A DNA stretch of 64,000 bases from Streptomyces sp. NBC_01268 (GTDB lineage: Bacteria > Actinomycetota > Actinomycetes > Streptomycetales > Streptomycetaceae). A program made the translations under genes and the position numbers. Where the stretch lies: positions 4,402,001 through 4,466,000 of the forward strand of contig NZ_CP108454.1 in NCBI RefSeq assembly GCF_036240795.1. Reading direction: 5' to 3'. Numbering within the stretch: position 1 is the first letter of the stretch; each line of letters begins with the position of its first letter. This document shows, piece by piece, positions 1-9,668 of this stretch. Below the pieces are notes generated by a model. That model did no database searches and was not told where the DNA came from. It was given only the letters and a program-made list of their open reading frames with translations.

Positions 1-1
1 C

Positions 2-802
2 AAGCTGTACACCGACACGACGCTGACCTACGACCGCCGCACCAAGGACATCGTCCGCACCGCGGTCGCCTCGGCCAACCACGTCGTCTCGCGTGACGTC
101 CCGAAGGCCGCGGACATCACCCAGCTCATCGAGGACTGGAAGACGCTCGCCGCTCCGGTCGCCAACCGCCCGCAGGGCTACATCGCCGCCGACATCAACG
201 GCCGCGGCTCCACGGCGTACGAGAAGCCGCTCGGCGACCTGATCGCCGACGCGCAGCTGGAGGGCCTGGCCCCGGCGGACAAGGGCGGCGCCCAGGTCGC
301 GCTCATGAACCCGGGCGGCATCCGCTCGGACCTCGTCCACAAGGCGTCCGGCGCCGAGGGCGACGGCGTGGTGACCTACGGCGAGTCGTTCACCGTGCAG
401 CCGTTCACCAACATGATGAACGTGGTCGACCTCTCCGGCGCGAACCTGATCGCCGCGCTGAAGCAGCAGGTCAGCGGCTCGAACCTGAACTCGGTGAAGA
501 TCCTCCAGGTCTCGAAGGGCCTGACGTACACGCTCGACATGACCAAGACGGGCGCGGACCGCGTCGTCGACGGCACGATCAAGCTGAACGGTGCGGCGAT
601 CGACCCCGCGAAGACCTACCGCGTCGCGATGAACGAGTTCCTCGCCGGCGGCGGCGACGGCTTCCCGGCGCTCGCCACGGGCACCAACAAGCTGGTCGGC
701 GCGTCGGACCTGGACGTCTTCAACGCCTACCTGGCGGCGAACTCGTCGGCCTCCGCCCCGCTGGCGGTGCCGGCGGCGGACCGGATCACGGTCGTGAAGT
801 AG
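2..802 (+). CDS. 5'-nucleotidase family protein, C-terminal part (5' truncated by window edge)
   Basis: An open frame runs from base 2 to the stop at 800-802, so about 266 residues of the C-terminal region are visible and the start lies outside the window. The NPGGIRSDL motif near 307, the segment FTVQPFTNMMNV and the FLAGGGDGFP motif near the end are typical of the substrate-binding C-terminal domain of secreted 5'-nucleotidase / UDP-sugar hydrolase / 2',3'-cyclic phosphodiesterase proteins. The metal-binding N-terminal phosphoesterase domain is not visible. Members of the family release phosphate and nucleosides from extracellular nucleotides. Family assignment is solid; exact substrate is inference. 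Confidence 0.85.
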   Translation, partial: KLYTDTTLTYDRRTKDIVRTAVASANHVVSRDVPKAADITQLIEDWKTLAAPVANRPQGYIAADINGRGSTAYEKPLGDLIADAQLEGLAPADKGGAQVALMNPGGIRSDLVHKASGAEGDGVVTYGESFTVQPFTNMMNVVDLSGANLIAALKQQVSGSNLNSVKILQVSKGLTYTLDMTKTGADRVVDGTIKLNGAAIDPAKTYRVAMNEFLAGGGDGFPALATGTNKLVGASDLDVFNAYLAANSSASAPLAVPAADRITVVK

Positions 803-830
803 GCCTCACGGCATAGGCGTTGCTTACGGG

Positions 831-863
831 AGGGGCGGGTCCGCTGCGGCGGGCACCGCCCCT
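831..863 (+). terminator. stem-loop after the 5'-nucleotidase gene
   Basis: AGGGGCGG at 831-838 pairs perfectly with CCGCCCCT at 856-863 across a 17-nt loop, 28 nt after the stop codon. There is no long T run, as is common in high-GC actinomycetes, so termination is inferred from position and pairing. Confidence 0.5.
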
Positions 864-939
864 TGTCGTTACCCCTGAACATGTTCGAACTCCCTGTTAC
901 GCTCGTTCGATTCGGAACTTCTGGGGAGTGGTTCGGTCC

Positions 940-3900
940 ATGGGAACAGGGTGGGGAAAGCGGCGGAGAGGCGCACTCGCGCTCGCCGCGGCGACGACGG
1001 CGCTGGTCGCGCTGACGCCGGTGGGTGCGGGGGTCGCGTACGCGGCCGGGAGCGACGCGCCGGCCGAACTGGTGATCCCGGCGGAGGAGAAGGCCGATCC
1101 GTACGCGTCGATCGTGCGGCCGGGCACGACGGGCTTCCTGCAGGGTGACTCGGCCGGGGAGTTCCGCTGGTACTCCTACGCCGACGGCGGCTCCACGGCG
1201 TTCGCGGACGACGGCGCCCAGGTCCACGGCAACGGCACGGACACCTTCGCCCGGGTGTACGAGCAGGCGGGCAAGGTCGTCTTCCAGGACGCCGGCGGCG
1301 GTGCCGAGGAGACCCTCGTCATCGGGACCGGCCGGCACGTCCTCGGTCTGGCCGGCCGCACGGTCGTCGCCGAGTCGACGGCCCCGGACGGCACGCTGCA
1401 CGCGTTCTCCCTGGTGAACGGCGTCCCGGTCGACCGCCCGGTCACCGGTCTGCCGTCCGGCGCGGGGGAGTTCGTGGTGCAGGGCACCGCCCCGAGCGGC
1501 TTCCTGCTCTCCTACCAGGCCGACCAGGTGAGCGCCCTCGCCTGGGTCGACCTGTCCGGCGACGCCCCGCAGGTGCGCGACCTCGGCGACGGCCTGAGGT
1601 CGGCCTTCGTGCAGGGCGACGACCTGCTCACGGTCACCGCGGCCGGGAAGCTGCGCGTGCGGGACCTCGCGGGCGACTGGTCCGCACCCGCCCGCGAGAC
1701 GGACTGGACGGGCGACGAGTACCCGGTGTCCGTCCGGGGCGACCGGGTCCTGAGCACGCGGAGCAACGCCGACGGGCGCCTGACGCTGCTCTCCCGTCCC
1801 TTCGGGGGCGGCGCCCAGAGGCAGGTCCTCGACGGCCTGACCCTCATGCCGAGGAGCGGCGGCGGGCCCCTGCTCGCCGTCGTCGACGACGAGCTGGACC
1901 CCTCGCGTCCGGTCTACCGGGTCGCGGTGGGCGCCGACGGCGAGTTCGCGGCCACGAAGGTGGCCGTCGTCCCGGCCAGGCGCACCCTCACGCTCGGGGT
2001 CTCCGCCGCGCAGGGCGTCCTGAACGCCGTCGACGAGGTGCCCCAGGGCGGCGAGCACCGGCTGCGCTCCCTCGCGCTGACGACCGGCGGGCCGCTCGCC
2101 GCGGGCGGCCGCGTCGACCGGGGCACGGACCCCGAGGACGACCGGTACTTCGGAGTGCCCACGGGCGACGGGCGGACCGTCTTCCCCAGTGGCTTCAGCC
2201 TGTACGCCCTGGAGGCCGGGGCGAAGCTGCCGCCCGTCTACACGGGCGCCTGGGACCTGGGGGGCGGCCCCGTCGGAGCTTCCGGCCGCTACGCCTCCTA
2301 CACCGACGTGGCCGACGCGCGGCGGGTCTTCGACCTGGACGCCGGGGAGGACGCCACCCCGAAGGGCCTCGTCAAGGGAGCCCCGACCTTCCTGGACGGC
2401 GGCACCCTGTGGGCCGCGAACGGCACCCCCGGCGCGCTCTCCGCGATCGACGTCCGCACCGGGGCCACCGCCCGGAAGCTCACCGTCGCCGACTGCGTCC
2501 TCAAGGACGTCCAGGCGGTCGGCGCCGACGTCTACTGGAAGTGCGACGCGAAGTCCGGCGTCCTGAACACCGTGACGCAGGTGAACACCGCGCTGCCCGC
2601 GCACACGTCGGCGCGCCTCGGCGACGGCTACGTCACCCACGAGAAGGACGGGCTGCTCTCCCTGACGCCGCTGCGCGGCGGCGGCGCGACCCGTGAGATC
2701 GGCCGGCCCGCCGACGAGCAGCCCGAGCGCGGCTGGAGCGTCGACCGCTTCGGCGGCCACACCGTCTTCGCCGACGCCCAGCAGCGCCTGCACGTCGTGC
2801 CGAGCGGTGTCCCGGCCGCGGGCCTGTCCGTGCTCGACTCCGAGCTGCCCGGCGACGTCTTCGACGTCGAGACCGCCAAGTCATGGACCGCGAAGTGGTG
2901 GCTGTCCAAGCCGGCCGCCTCCTGGACGCTGAGCGTGAAGGACAAGGCCGGGAAGGTCGTCCGGACCCTGCGCGGCGGTGAGACCCGGGGTCTCGTCAAG
3001 GCCGTCTGGGACGGGAAGGACGACTCCGGGGCGGGGGCCGTCGACGGGCGTTACGCCTACGAGCTCGCCGTCGTGCCCGCCGACGGGGTCGGGAGCGAGC
3101 TGCGCCGCAGCGGTGAGACGCTCCTGACGCACGGCGGACTCGGGGCGTACGAGCCGGTGACGCCGACCCGGATCCTGGACACCCGCAGCGGCCTCGGCGC
3201 GCCGAAGCACCCCCTCGGTGGCGGCAACACGCTGACCCTCCAGGTCACCGGGCGCGGCGGGGTGCCTGCGACCGGCGTGTCGGCGGTCGTCCTGAACGTG
3301 ACGGCGACGAACGCCTTCGCGTCGACGTACGTGTCGGTCTACCCGTACGGCACGCAGCGCTCCAGCGCGTCGAACCTGAACGTGACGGCCGGGCGGCCGG
3401 CGTCCAACCTGGTGACCGTGCCCGTCAAGGACGGCAAGGTGACGCTGTACAACTTCACGGGAGCGGTCGACCTGATCGCGGACGTGGCCGGCTCCTACAC
3501 GATGAGCGGCCCGGGCGACCGGTTCGCTCCGGTGACCCCGGCGCGGGTCCTCGACACCCGGAGCGGGCTCGGCGCGCCCAAGGCCAAGGTGGGCCCGGAG
3601 CGGACGGTGAACCTCCAGGTCGCGGGCCGTGGCGGGGTGCCGGCGACCGGGGTGTCGGCGGTGGTCCTGAACGTGACCGCGACCGGGCCGACCGCGTCGG
3701 GCTTCGTGTCGGTGTACCCGTACGGGACGACGCGCACGGCCGCCTCGAACCTGAACTTCACGGCCGGTCAGACCGTCGCCAACGCCGTGATCGTCCCCGT
3801 GAAGGACGGCAGGATCACGCTCTACAACCGCGCGGGCTCCGTCGACCTGCTGGCCGACGTGTCCGGCTACTTCGCCGCCGGTGACCAGGGGGCGCTGTTC

Positions 3901-4248
3901 CACCCGCTGGCCCCGGCCCGGCTCGTCGACACCCGGCGGGCGCTGGGCGGGCGGACGCTCGGGCCGGCGCAGAGCCTGATGCTGCCGGTCGCGGGGATCG
4001 GCGGGGTGCCCGTGAGCGGGGCCTCGGCGGTGGTGCTGAACGTGACGGGGACGAACGCGACGAAGTCGACGTACCTGGCGGCCACGACGGTGCCGGGGAC
4101 CCCGAAGGTCTCCAGCATCAACCTGCTGCCGGGGCGGACCGTGCCGAACCTGGTGGTCGTGCCGGTCGTGGACGGGAAGCTGTACCTGTACAACCACGCC
4201 GGTTCGACGGACGTGATCGTGGACGTCTTCGGGTACTTCACCGGCTGA
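940..4248 (+). CDS. large secreted repeat protein (beta-propeller-like region, FlgD-type Ig domain, three C-terminal repeats)
   Basis: This encodes about 1102 residues. ATG 940 is chosen because it directly precedes a signal peptide (KRRRG, then a hydrophobic stretch ending AYAA near residue 35) and follows GGGGAG at 923-928; the frame is also open upstream. Residues about 40-640 are a long repetitive region resembling a beta-propeller. Residues about 650-725 (SWTLSVKDKAGKVV, WDGKDDSGAG) match a FlgD-like Ig domain. The C-terminus holds three tandem units of about 115-120 residues (near 736, 862 and 983), each with RxLDTR near its start, a GGVPxxGxSAVVLNVT core and a D(L/V)IxDVxGxF/Y end. Such units recur in secreted actinobacterial proteins. 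It is an exported protein of unknown function. Confidence 0.75.
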   Translation: MGTGWGKRRRGALALAAATTALVALTPVGAGVAYAAGSDAPAELVIPAEEKADPYASIVRPGTTGFLQGDSAGEFRWYSYADGGSTAFADDGAQVHGNGTDTFARVYEQAGKVVFQDAGGGAEETLVIGTGRHVLGLAGRTVVAESTAPDGTLHAFSLVNGVPVDRPVTGLPSGAGEFVVQGTAPSGFLLSYQADQVSALAWVDLSGDAPQVRDLGDGLRSAFVQGDDLLTVTAAGKLRVRDLAGDWSAPARETDWTGDEYPVSVRGDRVLSTRSNADGRLTLLSRPFGGGAQRQVLDGLTLMPRSGGGPLLAVVDDELDPSRPVYRVAVGADGEFAATKVAVVPARRTLTLGVSAAQGVLNAVDEVPQGGEHRLRSLALTTGGPLAAGGRVDRGTDPEDDRYFGVPTGDGRTVFPSGFSLYALEAGAKLPPVYTGAWDLGGGPVGASGRYASYTDVADARRVFDLDAGEDATPKGLVKGAPTFLDGGTLWAANGTPGALSAIDVRTGATARKLTVADCVLKDVQAVGADVYWKCDAKSGVLNTVTQVNTALPAHTSARLGDGYVTHEKDGLLSLTPLRGGGATREIGRPADEQPERGWSVDRFGGHTVFADAQQRLHVVPSGVPAAGLSVLDSELPGDVFDVETAKSWTAKWWLSKPAASWTLSVKDKAGKVVRTLRGGETRGLVKAVWDGKDDSGAGAVDGRYAYELAVVPADGVGSELRRSGETLLTHGGLGAYEPVTPTRILDTRSGLGAPKHPLGGGNTLTLQVTGRGGVPATGVSAVVLNVTATNAFASTYVSVYPYGTQRSSASNLNVTAGRPASNLVTVPVKDGKVTLYNFTGAVDLIADVAGSYTMSGPGDRFAPVTPARVLDTRSGLGAPKAKVGPERTVNLQVAGRGGVPATGVSAVVLNVTATGPTASGFVSVYPYGTTRTAASNLNFTAGQTVANAVIVPVKDGRITLYNRAGSVDLLADVSGYFAAGDQGALFHPLAPARLVDTRRALGGRTLGPAQSLMLPVAGIGGVPVSGASAVVLNVTGTNATKSTYLAATTVPGTPKVSSINLLPGRTVPNLVVVPVVDGKLYLYNHAGSTDVIVDVFGYFTG

Positions 4249-4277
4249 CCGCGGCCCGGGACACCGGGTACGAACGG

Positions 4278-4311
4278 ACTATGGCAGGGGCACGTCAACC
4301 CCTGCCATAGT
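4278..4311. repeat. perfect 13-bp inverted repeat between the secreted protein gene and the PI-PLC gene
   Basis: ACTATGGCAGGGG at 4278-4290 and its exact complement at 4299-4311 flank an 8-nt spacer. The repeat lies 29 bp after the upstream stop and ends 7 bp before ATG 4319, so it could terminate the upstream transcript or act as an operator for the phospholipase gene. Confidence 0.6.
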
Positions 4312-4318
4312 GCCGTCC

Positions 4319-5179
4319 ATGGACCGACGACGCTTTCTCGCGGGCGCCGCCGCAGCTTCCGGCGCCCTGCTCCTGGGTGCCCCCTCCGCCCGGGCGGCCA
4401 CCGCCCTCGGGACGCAGGACTGGATGGCTGCCCACGGCGACCCCACCCCGCTCCAGAGGCTCACGATCCCCGGCACCCACGACTCGGGGGCGCGCTACGG
4501 CGGGCCCTGGACCGAATGCCAGAACACCACCATCGCCCAGCAACTGGACAGCGGCATCCGGTTCCTGGACGTGCGGTGCCGGGTGACCGGTGGATCGTTC
4601 GCGATCCACCACGGGGCCTCCTACCAGAACCTCATGTTCGGAGACGTCCTCGGCGCCTGCTGGGACTTCCTCGCCGCGCACCCCACCGAGACCGTCCTGA
4701 TGCGGGTCAAGCAGGAGTACTCGTCCGAGTCCGACGCCACCTTCCGCGCGGTCTTCGACGACTACCTCGACCACCGCGGCTGGCGGCCCCTCTTCCGGAT
4801 CGGCAACGGCGTCCCCACCCTCGGCGAGGCCCGCGGCCGGGTCGTGCTCCTCGCCGACAACGGCGGACTGCCCGGCCTGCGGTGGGCCGACGGCACGTAC
4901 TTCGACGTGCAGGACGACTACCAGGCCGAACCGTTCGGCAAGTGGCCCAAGGTGCAGGCGCAGTTCCGCAAGGCGGCCACCCAGCCCGGCCGCTTCTACG
5001 TCAACTTCGTCTCCACCGCGGCCGGCCTCCCGCCCCGGTGGAACGCCGACCGGCTCAACCCGCAGGTGCACGCGCTCCTCGACGGCGAGGGCGCGGGCTG
5101 GAAGGGGCTCGGGATCGTCCCCCTCGACTACCCCCACACCCGTTCAGGACTCGTCGAGTCCCTCATCCGGCACAACTGA
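4319..5179 (+). CDS. Tat-secreted phosphatidylinositol-specific phospholipase C
   Basis: A 286-residue protein beginning MDRRRFLAG, a twin-arginine signal followed by a hydrophobic stretch and an SARAA cleavage region. The mature part shows the PI-PLC X-domain signatures IPGTHDSGA with the first catalytic His, LDVRCR, and FAIHHGA with the second catalytic His. Family enzymes cleave phosphatidylinositol to diacylglycerol and cyclic inositol phosphate outside the cell. An in-frame GTG at 4310 lies inside the hairpin arm, so ATG 4319 is preferred. Its last 36 bp overlap the convergent sensor kinase gene. Confidence 0.85.
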   Translation: MDRRRFLAGAAAASGALLLGAPSARAATALGTQDWMAAHGDPTPLQRLTIPGTHDSGARYGGPWTECQNTTIAQQLDSGIRFLDVRCRVTGGSFAIHHGASYQNLMFGDVLGACWDFLAAHPTETVLMRVKQEYSSESDATFRAVFDDYLDHRGWRPLFRIGNGVPTLGEARGRVVLLADNGGLPGLRWADGTYFDVQDDYQAEPFGKWPKVQAQFRKAATQPGRFYVNFVSTAAGLPPRWNADRLNPQVHALLDGEGAGWKGLGIVPLDYPHTRSGLVESLIRHN

Positions 5180-6610
5180 CCCTTCCGGCGCCGGGGACGA
5201 CGGCGGCGGCGTCGGGGCTCCCGGCAGCCGCACCGTCGCCACCGTGCCGCCGCCCTCCGCCGGGGTGAGCGCGACCGTGCCGCCGGCCTGCCCGACCGTC
5301 CGGGCCACGATCGACAGGCCGAGACCCGAACCCGGCAGGCTGCGCGCCGAGGGCGAGCGCCAGAAGCGGTCGAAGACGTGCGGCAGCTCGTCCGCCGGGA
5401 TGCCGGGGCCGTGGTCCCGGACCGTCAGCTCGCCCCGCATCAGGGTCACCTCGACCGTCCCGCGCGGCGGCGAGAACTTCACCGCGTTGTCCAGGACGTT
5501 CACCAGCGCCCGCTCCAGAGCCGCCTGCTCCGCCCGCACGTACCAGGGCGCCAGGTCCGTCACGAAGGTCAGCTCCGGGCCGCGCAGCCGCGCCCGGTCC
5601 AGCGCCGCGCGCAGGATCGTGTGCAGCGGCACCACCTCCAGCGGGCCGCGGGCCGCCGCGTCCGGCCGGGACAGCTCCTGGAGGTCGCCGATCAGCGCCG
5701 CCAGCTCCGTCATCTGGGCCTTCACCGAGGCCATCAGGGCCCGCCGGTCCTCCGGCGGCAGCGCCCGGCCGGTCTCCTCGCTGCGGGCCAGCAGCTCGAC
5801 GTTGGTCCGCAGCGAGGTCAGCGGCGTGCGCAGCTCGTGGCCCGCGTCCGCGATCAGCTGCGCCTGCCGGTCGCGGGAGGTCGCCAGCGCGGCCGTCATC
5901 GCGTTGAAGGACCGGGAGAGCCGGGCGATCTCGTCCTCGCCCTCGACCGGGATCCGGACCGTCAGGTCCTCGGTCGCCGCCACGTGCTCGACCGCCCCGG
6001 TCAGCCGGTGCACCGGCTCCAGCCCGGTCCGCGCCACCCACAGGCCGGCCGCCCCGGAGCCGACCACCCCGATGCCGGAGACGAGCAGCAGCACCCAGGC
6101 CAGCGTGGACATCGAGTTGTCGATCTCGTACGTGGGGCGGGCGACGGAGACCGCGACCGGCTGCGAGATCGGCTGCCGGACCAGGTTCATGGGGTACGTG
6201 TAGACCCGCATCTCCGTGCCGTCCTCGGCGTTCGTCGTGTGCAGCGCGGAGGAGACGTGGCCCTGGGCCACCGCCGTGTCCGAGGTCTGCGCCGGGATCA
6301 CCGAGCGGCCCGTGGAGCAGAGCACCTCGCCGTCCGTCGACACGATCTGCAGCGTCTGCCCGCCGCGCGGCGCCGGCAGCGGCCGGTTCTGCGTGGCCGC
6401 CCCGCAGGAGCTCAGCAGCTTCTGGGCGTCCTGCGGGGTGAGCTGCGCCGAGCGCAGCGAGTCGTCCAGTTCCGCCTCCAGCTGGGCCCGGGTCACGAAC
6501 CAGCAGGCCACCGAGACCGCCGCGACCGCCACCGCCACCGCGAGCGCGGTGAGGAGCGCGAGCCGGGAGCGCAGCGGCCGCGAGCGGAACCAGGTCACCG
6601 GGCTGGTCAC
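5144..6610 (-). CDS. membrane sensor histidine kinase (MprB/CssS-like)
   Basis: A 488-residue kinase. Residues about 12-30 form the first membrane helix, followed by an extracytoplasmic loop of about 120 residues and a second helix ([20 protein letters not shown]), then a HAMP segment. The H-box reads [14 protein letters not shown], the N-box NVLDNAVKF, and the ATP lid contains DHGPGI and GSGLGLSIV. The GTG start overlaps the TGA of the response regulator by 4 bp (GTGA), indicating translational coupling. With the HtrA-like gene two places upstream this resembles the mycobacterial mprA-mprB-pepD envelope-stress unit in a different order. The regulatory target is inference. Confidence 0.88.
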   Translation of the reverse strand: MTSPVTWFRSRPLRSRLALLTALAVAVAVAAVSVACWFVTRAQLEAELDDSLRSAQLTPQDAQKLLSSCGAATQNRPLPAPRGGQTLQIVSTDGEVLCSTGRSVIPAQTSDTAVAQGHVSSALHTTNAEDGTEMRVYTYPMNLVRQPISQPVAVSVARPTYEIDNSMSTLAWVLLLVSGIGVVGSGAAGLWVARTGLEPVHRLTGAVEHVAATEDLTVRIPVEGEDEIARLSRSFNAMTAALATSRDRQAQLIADAGHELRTPLTSLRTNVELLARSEETGRALPPEDRRALMASVKAQMTELAALIGDLQELSRPDAAARGPLEVVPLHTILRAALDRARLRGPELTFVTDLAPWYVRAEQAALERALVNVLDNAVKFSPPRGTVEVTLMRGELTVRDHGPGIPADELPHVFDRFWRSPSARSLPGSGLGLSIVARTVGQAGGTVALTPAEGGGTVATVRLPGAPTPPPSSPAPEGSVVPDEGLDES

Positions 6611-7344
6611 TCCGCGCCTCCGCCGCGCAGCACGTAGCCGACCCCGCGCACGGTGTGCACGAGGCGCGGCTCGCCGCCCGCCTCGGTCTTGCGGCGCAGG
6701 TACATCACGTACACGTCCAGCGAGTTGGAGCTCGGCTCGAAGTCGAAGCCCCACACGGCCTTCAGGATCTGCTCGCGGGTCAGCACCTGCCGCGGGTGCG
6801 CGAGGAACAGCTCCAGGAGCGTGAACTCGGTACGGGTCAGCTCCACCGGCCGCCCGCCCCGGCTCACCTCGCGCGTGGTCAGGTCCATCCGCAGGTCCTC
6901 GAAGGACAGCACGTCGCCCTCCGGCCGCGGCCCGGCCTGCGGCGCCGCGTACGAGCTGCGGCGCAGCAGGGCGCGGATCCGGGCGAACAGCTCGTCCAGC
7001 TCGAAGGGCTTCACCAGGTAGTCGTCCGCGCCCGCGTCGAGACCGGTGACCCGGTCGCCGACGGTGTCGCGGGCGGTGAGCATCAGGATCGGCACGGTGG
7101 AGCCGGACGCCCTGATGCGGCGGGCGGCGGTCAGGCCGTCCATGCGGGGCATCTGGACGTCGAGGACGACGAGGTCGGGGGCGTACGTCTCCATCCTGGC
7201 GAGCGCGTCGAGCCCGTCGACGGCGTCCTCGGTCGCGTACCCCTCGAAGGCGAGGCTGCGGCGCAGCGCCTCCCGCACGGCGGGCTCGTCGTCCACGATG
7301 AGGATGCGCTCGGCGCGTTCGGCTTCGTTCTGCTGGCCAGTCAT
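6607..7344 (-). CDS. OmpR-family response regulator (MprA-like)
   Basis: A 245-residue protein with a receiver domain ([14 protein letters not shown], phospho-acceptor Asp in [10 protein letters not shown], switch Thr in LMLTARD, Lys in LVKPF) and a C-terminal OmpR/PhoB winged helix ([35 protein letters not shown]). It follows the HtrA-like protease gene after 20 bp and overlaps the kinase gene by 4 bp, so protease, regulator and kinase probably form one operon. The pair likely senses envelope or protein-folding stress and controls the protease gene, by analogy with MprAB and CssRS. Confidence 0.9.
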   Translation of the reverse strand: MTGQQNEAERAERILIVDDEPAVREALRRSLAFEGYATEDAVDGLDALARMETYAPDLVVLDVQMPRMDGLTAARRIRASGSTVPILMLTARDTVGDRVTGLDAGADDYLVKPFELDELFARIRALLRRSSYAAPQAGPRPEGDVLSFEDLRMDLTTREVSRGGRPVELTRTEFTLLELFLAHPRQVLTREQILKAVWGFDFEPSSNSLDVYVMYLRRKTEAGGEPRLVHTVRGVGYVLRGGGAE

Positions 7345-7364
7345 GGGGCCAGCGTCCCATGTGT

Positions 7365-8474
7365 TCAGGCGGCACCGCCCGAGCGCAGGCTGTCCAGGTC
7401 GGCCTTGAGGGTGTCGACCGGGATGGCGAATCCGAGGCCGACGCTGCCGGCCGTGGAACCGCCCGAGGAACTGGGCGAATACATGGCCGAATTGATTCCG
7501 ATGATCTCGCCGTTCATATTGATCAGCGCGCCGCCGGAATTACCGGGATTGAGCGAGGCGTCGGTCTGGATCGCCTTGTACGTGGTCTTCGAGGAGCCGG
7601 TGTCGCCGTTGAACTGCTGCCCGCCGAACTCGAACGGCCACCCCTGGCGCGGGTCCCACTGCTGCCCCTGCCCCTGGCCCTGCCCCTGACCCTGGTCCTG
7701 GCCCTGGCCCTGGCCGTCCTCCTTGGCGACGGTCACGTCGCGGTCGAGGGCGGAGACGATGCCGCTGGTGACGGTGCCGGTCAGGCCCTCGGGGGAGCCG
7801 ATCGCCACGACCTCGTCGCCGACCCGCACCTTGGACGAGTCGCCGAGCGTCGCCGTCTTGAGGCCGGACGCGCCCTCCAGCTTGATCAGCGCCAGGTCCT
7901 TGTCCGGGTCCGTGCCGACGACCTTGGCGTCGTAGCTCTTGCCGTCGGAGGTCTGCACCTTGATCGACGAGGCGCCGGAGATGACGTGGTTGTTGGTGAC
8001 GATCTCGCCGTCGCCGGTGATGATCACGCCCGAGCCGGTGGACTTGCCGGACGTCGAGCTCGCGGAGATCTCCACGATCGACGGGGAGACCGCCTGGGCC
8101 ACCCCGGCGACCGTGCCCTTGCTGCTCGCCGACACGTTCGTGCCGCTCACGGAGCCGGTCGCGGAGGCGGCGCCGTCGGAGGTCCAGCGCTCGACGAGGG
8201 TCGCGGTGCCGCCGCCGACCGCCGCGGCGGCGATGGCCACGGCCGCCAGGAGGCCGACGCCGCGCTTGGCCCGGCGGTGCGGGCCGGGAGCGGGCGCCGG
8301 GGAGGCGAAGGCCGGCTGCTGCGGGGGCGGCGGCGGGCTGTAGCCGCCGGCCGGGGTGTGCCCGCCGGACGGCCAGACGGTGGTGCCCGGCTCGGTGCTG
8401 ATGGGCTCGGCCGGGTCGTACGGCGGCCGCGGCGGGTAGTACGGCTGCTCCTGGGGCTGCTGGTTGTCCGTCAT
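7365..8474 (-). CDS. HtrA/DegP-like S1C serine protease lacking a PDZ domain
   Basis: A 369-residue protein. A Pro/Gln/Tyr-rich cytoplasmic N-terminus (about 1-66) is followed by one membrane anchor ([18 protein letters not shown]) and a trypsin-like domain. The catalytic triad is visible: His in VTNNHVI, Asp in DKDLALIKL, Ser in NPGNSGGAL. The chain stops soon after the protease fold ([11 protein letters not shown]), so the PDZ domain usual in HtrA/PepD proteins is absent. A Gly-Gln repeat at roughly residues 250-272 interrupts the protease domain. It is first gene of the operon with the response regulator and kinase. The expected role is quality control of exported proteins. Confidence 0.88.
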   Translation of the reverse strand: MTDNQQPQEQPYYPPRPPYDPAEPISTEPGTTVWPSGGHTPAGGYSPPPPPQQPAFASPAPAPGPHRRAKRGVGLLAAVAIAAAAVGGGTATLVERWTSDGAASATGSVSGTNVSASSKGTVAGVAQAVSPSIVEISASSTSGKSTGSGVIITGDGEIVTNNHVISGASSIKVQTSDGKSYDAKVVGTDPDKDLALIKLEGASGLKTATLGDSSKVRVGDEVVAIGSPEGLTGTVTSGIVSALDRDVTVAKEDGQGQGQDQGQGQGQGQGQQWDPRQGWPFEFGGQQFNGDTGSSKTTYKAIQTDASLNPGNSGGALINMNGEIIGINSAMYSPSSSGGSTAGSVGLGFAIPVDTLKADLDSLRSGGAA

Positions 8475-8490
8475 GGCTACGACTCTCGGA

Positions 8491-8508
8491 GCCGTTCATG
8501 AGAACGGC
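8491..8508. promoter_or_regulatory. perfect 7-bp inverted repeat upstream of the htrA-like operon
   Basis: GCCGTTC at 8491-8497 and GAACGGC at 8502-8508 flank a 4-nt spacer, starting 17 bp upstream of the protease start codon. The position suits an operator or a 5'-leader hairpin of the stress operon. No function is demonstrated by the sequence. Confidence 0.4.
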
Positions 8509-8584
8509 CTGAGGGCGGGGTGAGAAGCCCGACAGAAGTGCGTATGCCCGATATAAAGACCCGGCGGGTCCTGCTCGCCGCGGC

Positions 8585-9607
8585 TCAGGAACAGCCGCAG
8601 GAGCGGCGCACGATCAGCGCCGACGGGAACTGCTTCACCCGCTCGCGGCGCGAGCCCGAGACCCGGACCGAGTCGTCGAGCACGAGGTCCACCGCGGCCC
8701 GGGCCATCGCCGGACGGTCCGAGTAGACCGTGGTCAGCGGCGGGTCGCTCAGCGCCGCTTCCTTGACGTCGTCGAAGCCCGCCACGGCGAGCTCGGTCGG
8801 CACGTCGATGCGCAGCTCGCGGGCGGCCCGCAGCACGCCGAAGGCCTGGTCGTCGGTCGAGCAGAAGATGGCCGGCGGCCGGTCGGGACCGGCGAGCAGC
8901 TTCAGTGCCACCTGGTAGGCGTCGTAGCGGTTGTACGGCGCCTGGAAGAGCCGGCCCTCGACGGAGAGCCCGGCCTCCTGCATGGCACGCCGCCAGCCCT
9001 CCTCGTGGTCGGCGACCGGGTCGCCGACGGCCGGGGTGTTCGGGACGCCGCCCATGCAGGCCACGTACGGGTGCCCGTGCTCCAGGAGGTGGCGGGTGGC
9101 GAGCTGCGCGCCGCCGATGTCGTCGGTGACGACGGCGACGTCGTCGATCGCCTCGGGCCGCTCGTGCAGCAGCACCACGCGCGCGTCCCAGGCCTCGATC
9201 TCGCTCGCGGCCTGCTCGCTCATGCCCTGGCTGACCAGGATCAGACCGGAGACCCGCATGCCGAGGAAGGCCCGCAGGTAGTGGATCTCGCGCTCGGTGC
9301 GGTAGTCGGAGTTGCCGACCAGGACCATCTTCCCGCGCTCGGCGGCGGCCTGCTCGACCGCGTGCGCCATCTCCGCGAAGAAGGGCTGGCGGGCGTCGGG
9401 GACGACCATGCCTATGAGATCCGTCCGCCGGGACGCCATCGCCTGGGCCACCCGGTCGGGGCGGTAGCCCAGCTCCTTGATGGCGGCGAGGACACGCTCG
9501 CGCGTGGCCGGGGCGACCGGCCGGGGTCCGTTGTTGATGACGTAACTCACGACCGCGGTCGAAGTTCCCGCCAGTCGCGCTACGTCATCCCGCGTCACCT
9601 TGGCCAC
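8585..9607 (-). CDS. LacI/PurR-family transcriptional regulator
   Basis: A 340-residue protein starting at GTG 9607. The N-terminal helix-turn-helix and hinge helix are visible ([19 protein letters not shown], then [12 protein letters not shown]), followed by a periplasmic-binding-protein-like effector domain ([35 protein letters not shown]). The C-terminus carries CGC. LacI-type proteins of streptomycetes usually respond to sugars; the ligand cannot be read from the sequence. It lies between the htrA-like operon and glnR, all on the minus strand, with 61 bp to glnR. Confidence 0.9.
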   Translation of the reverse strand: MAKVTRDDVARLAGTSTAVVSYVINNGPRPVAPATRERVLAAIKELGYRPDRVAQAMASRRTDLIGMVVPDARQPFFAEMAHAVEQAAAERGKMVLVGNSDYRTEREIHYLRAFLGMRVSGLILVSQGMSEQAASEIEAWDARVVLLHERPEAIDDVAVVTDDIGGAQLATRHLLEHGHPYVACMGGVPNTPAVGDPVADHEEGWRRAMQEAGLSVEGRLFQAPYNRYDAYQVALKLLAGPDRPPAIFCSTDDQAFGVLRAARELRIDVPTELAVAGFDDVKEAALSDPPLTTVYSDRPAMARAAVDLVLDDSVRVSGSRRERVKQFPSALIVRRSCGCS

Positions 9608-9668
9608 GCGCGGCAGTCTACGCGGGGTGACCTACCTACCGGCAGGTCGCGTTGTGGCATACGCCACG

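Noticed and set aside
727..2793. 688-codon open frame on the minus strand opposite the large secreted-protein gene
   Set aside because: Arg/Gly/Val/Pro-rich composition typical of antisense frames in high-GC DNA; the plus-strand frame has a signal peptide, repeats and Ig domain.
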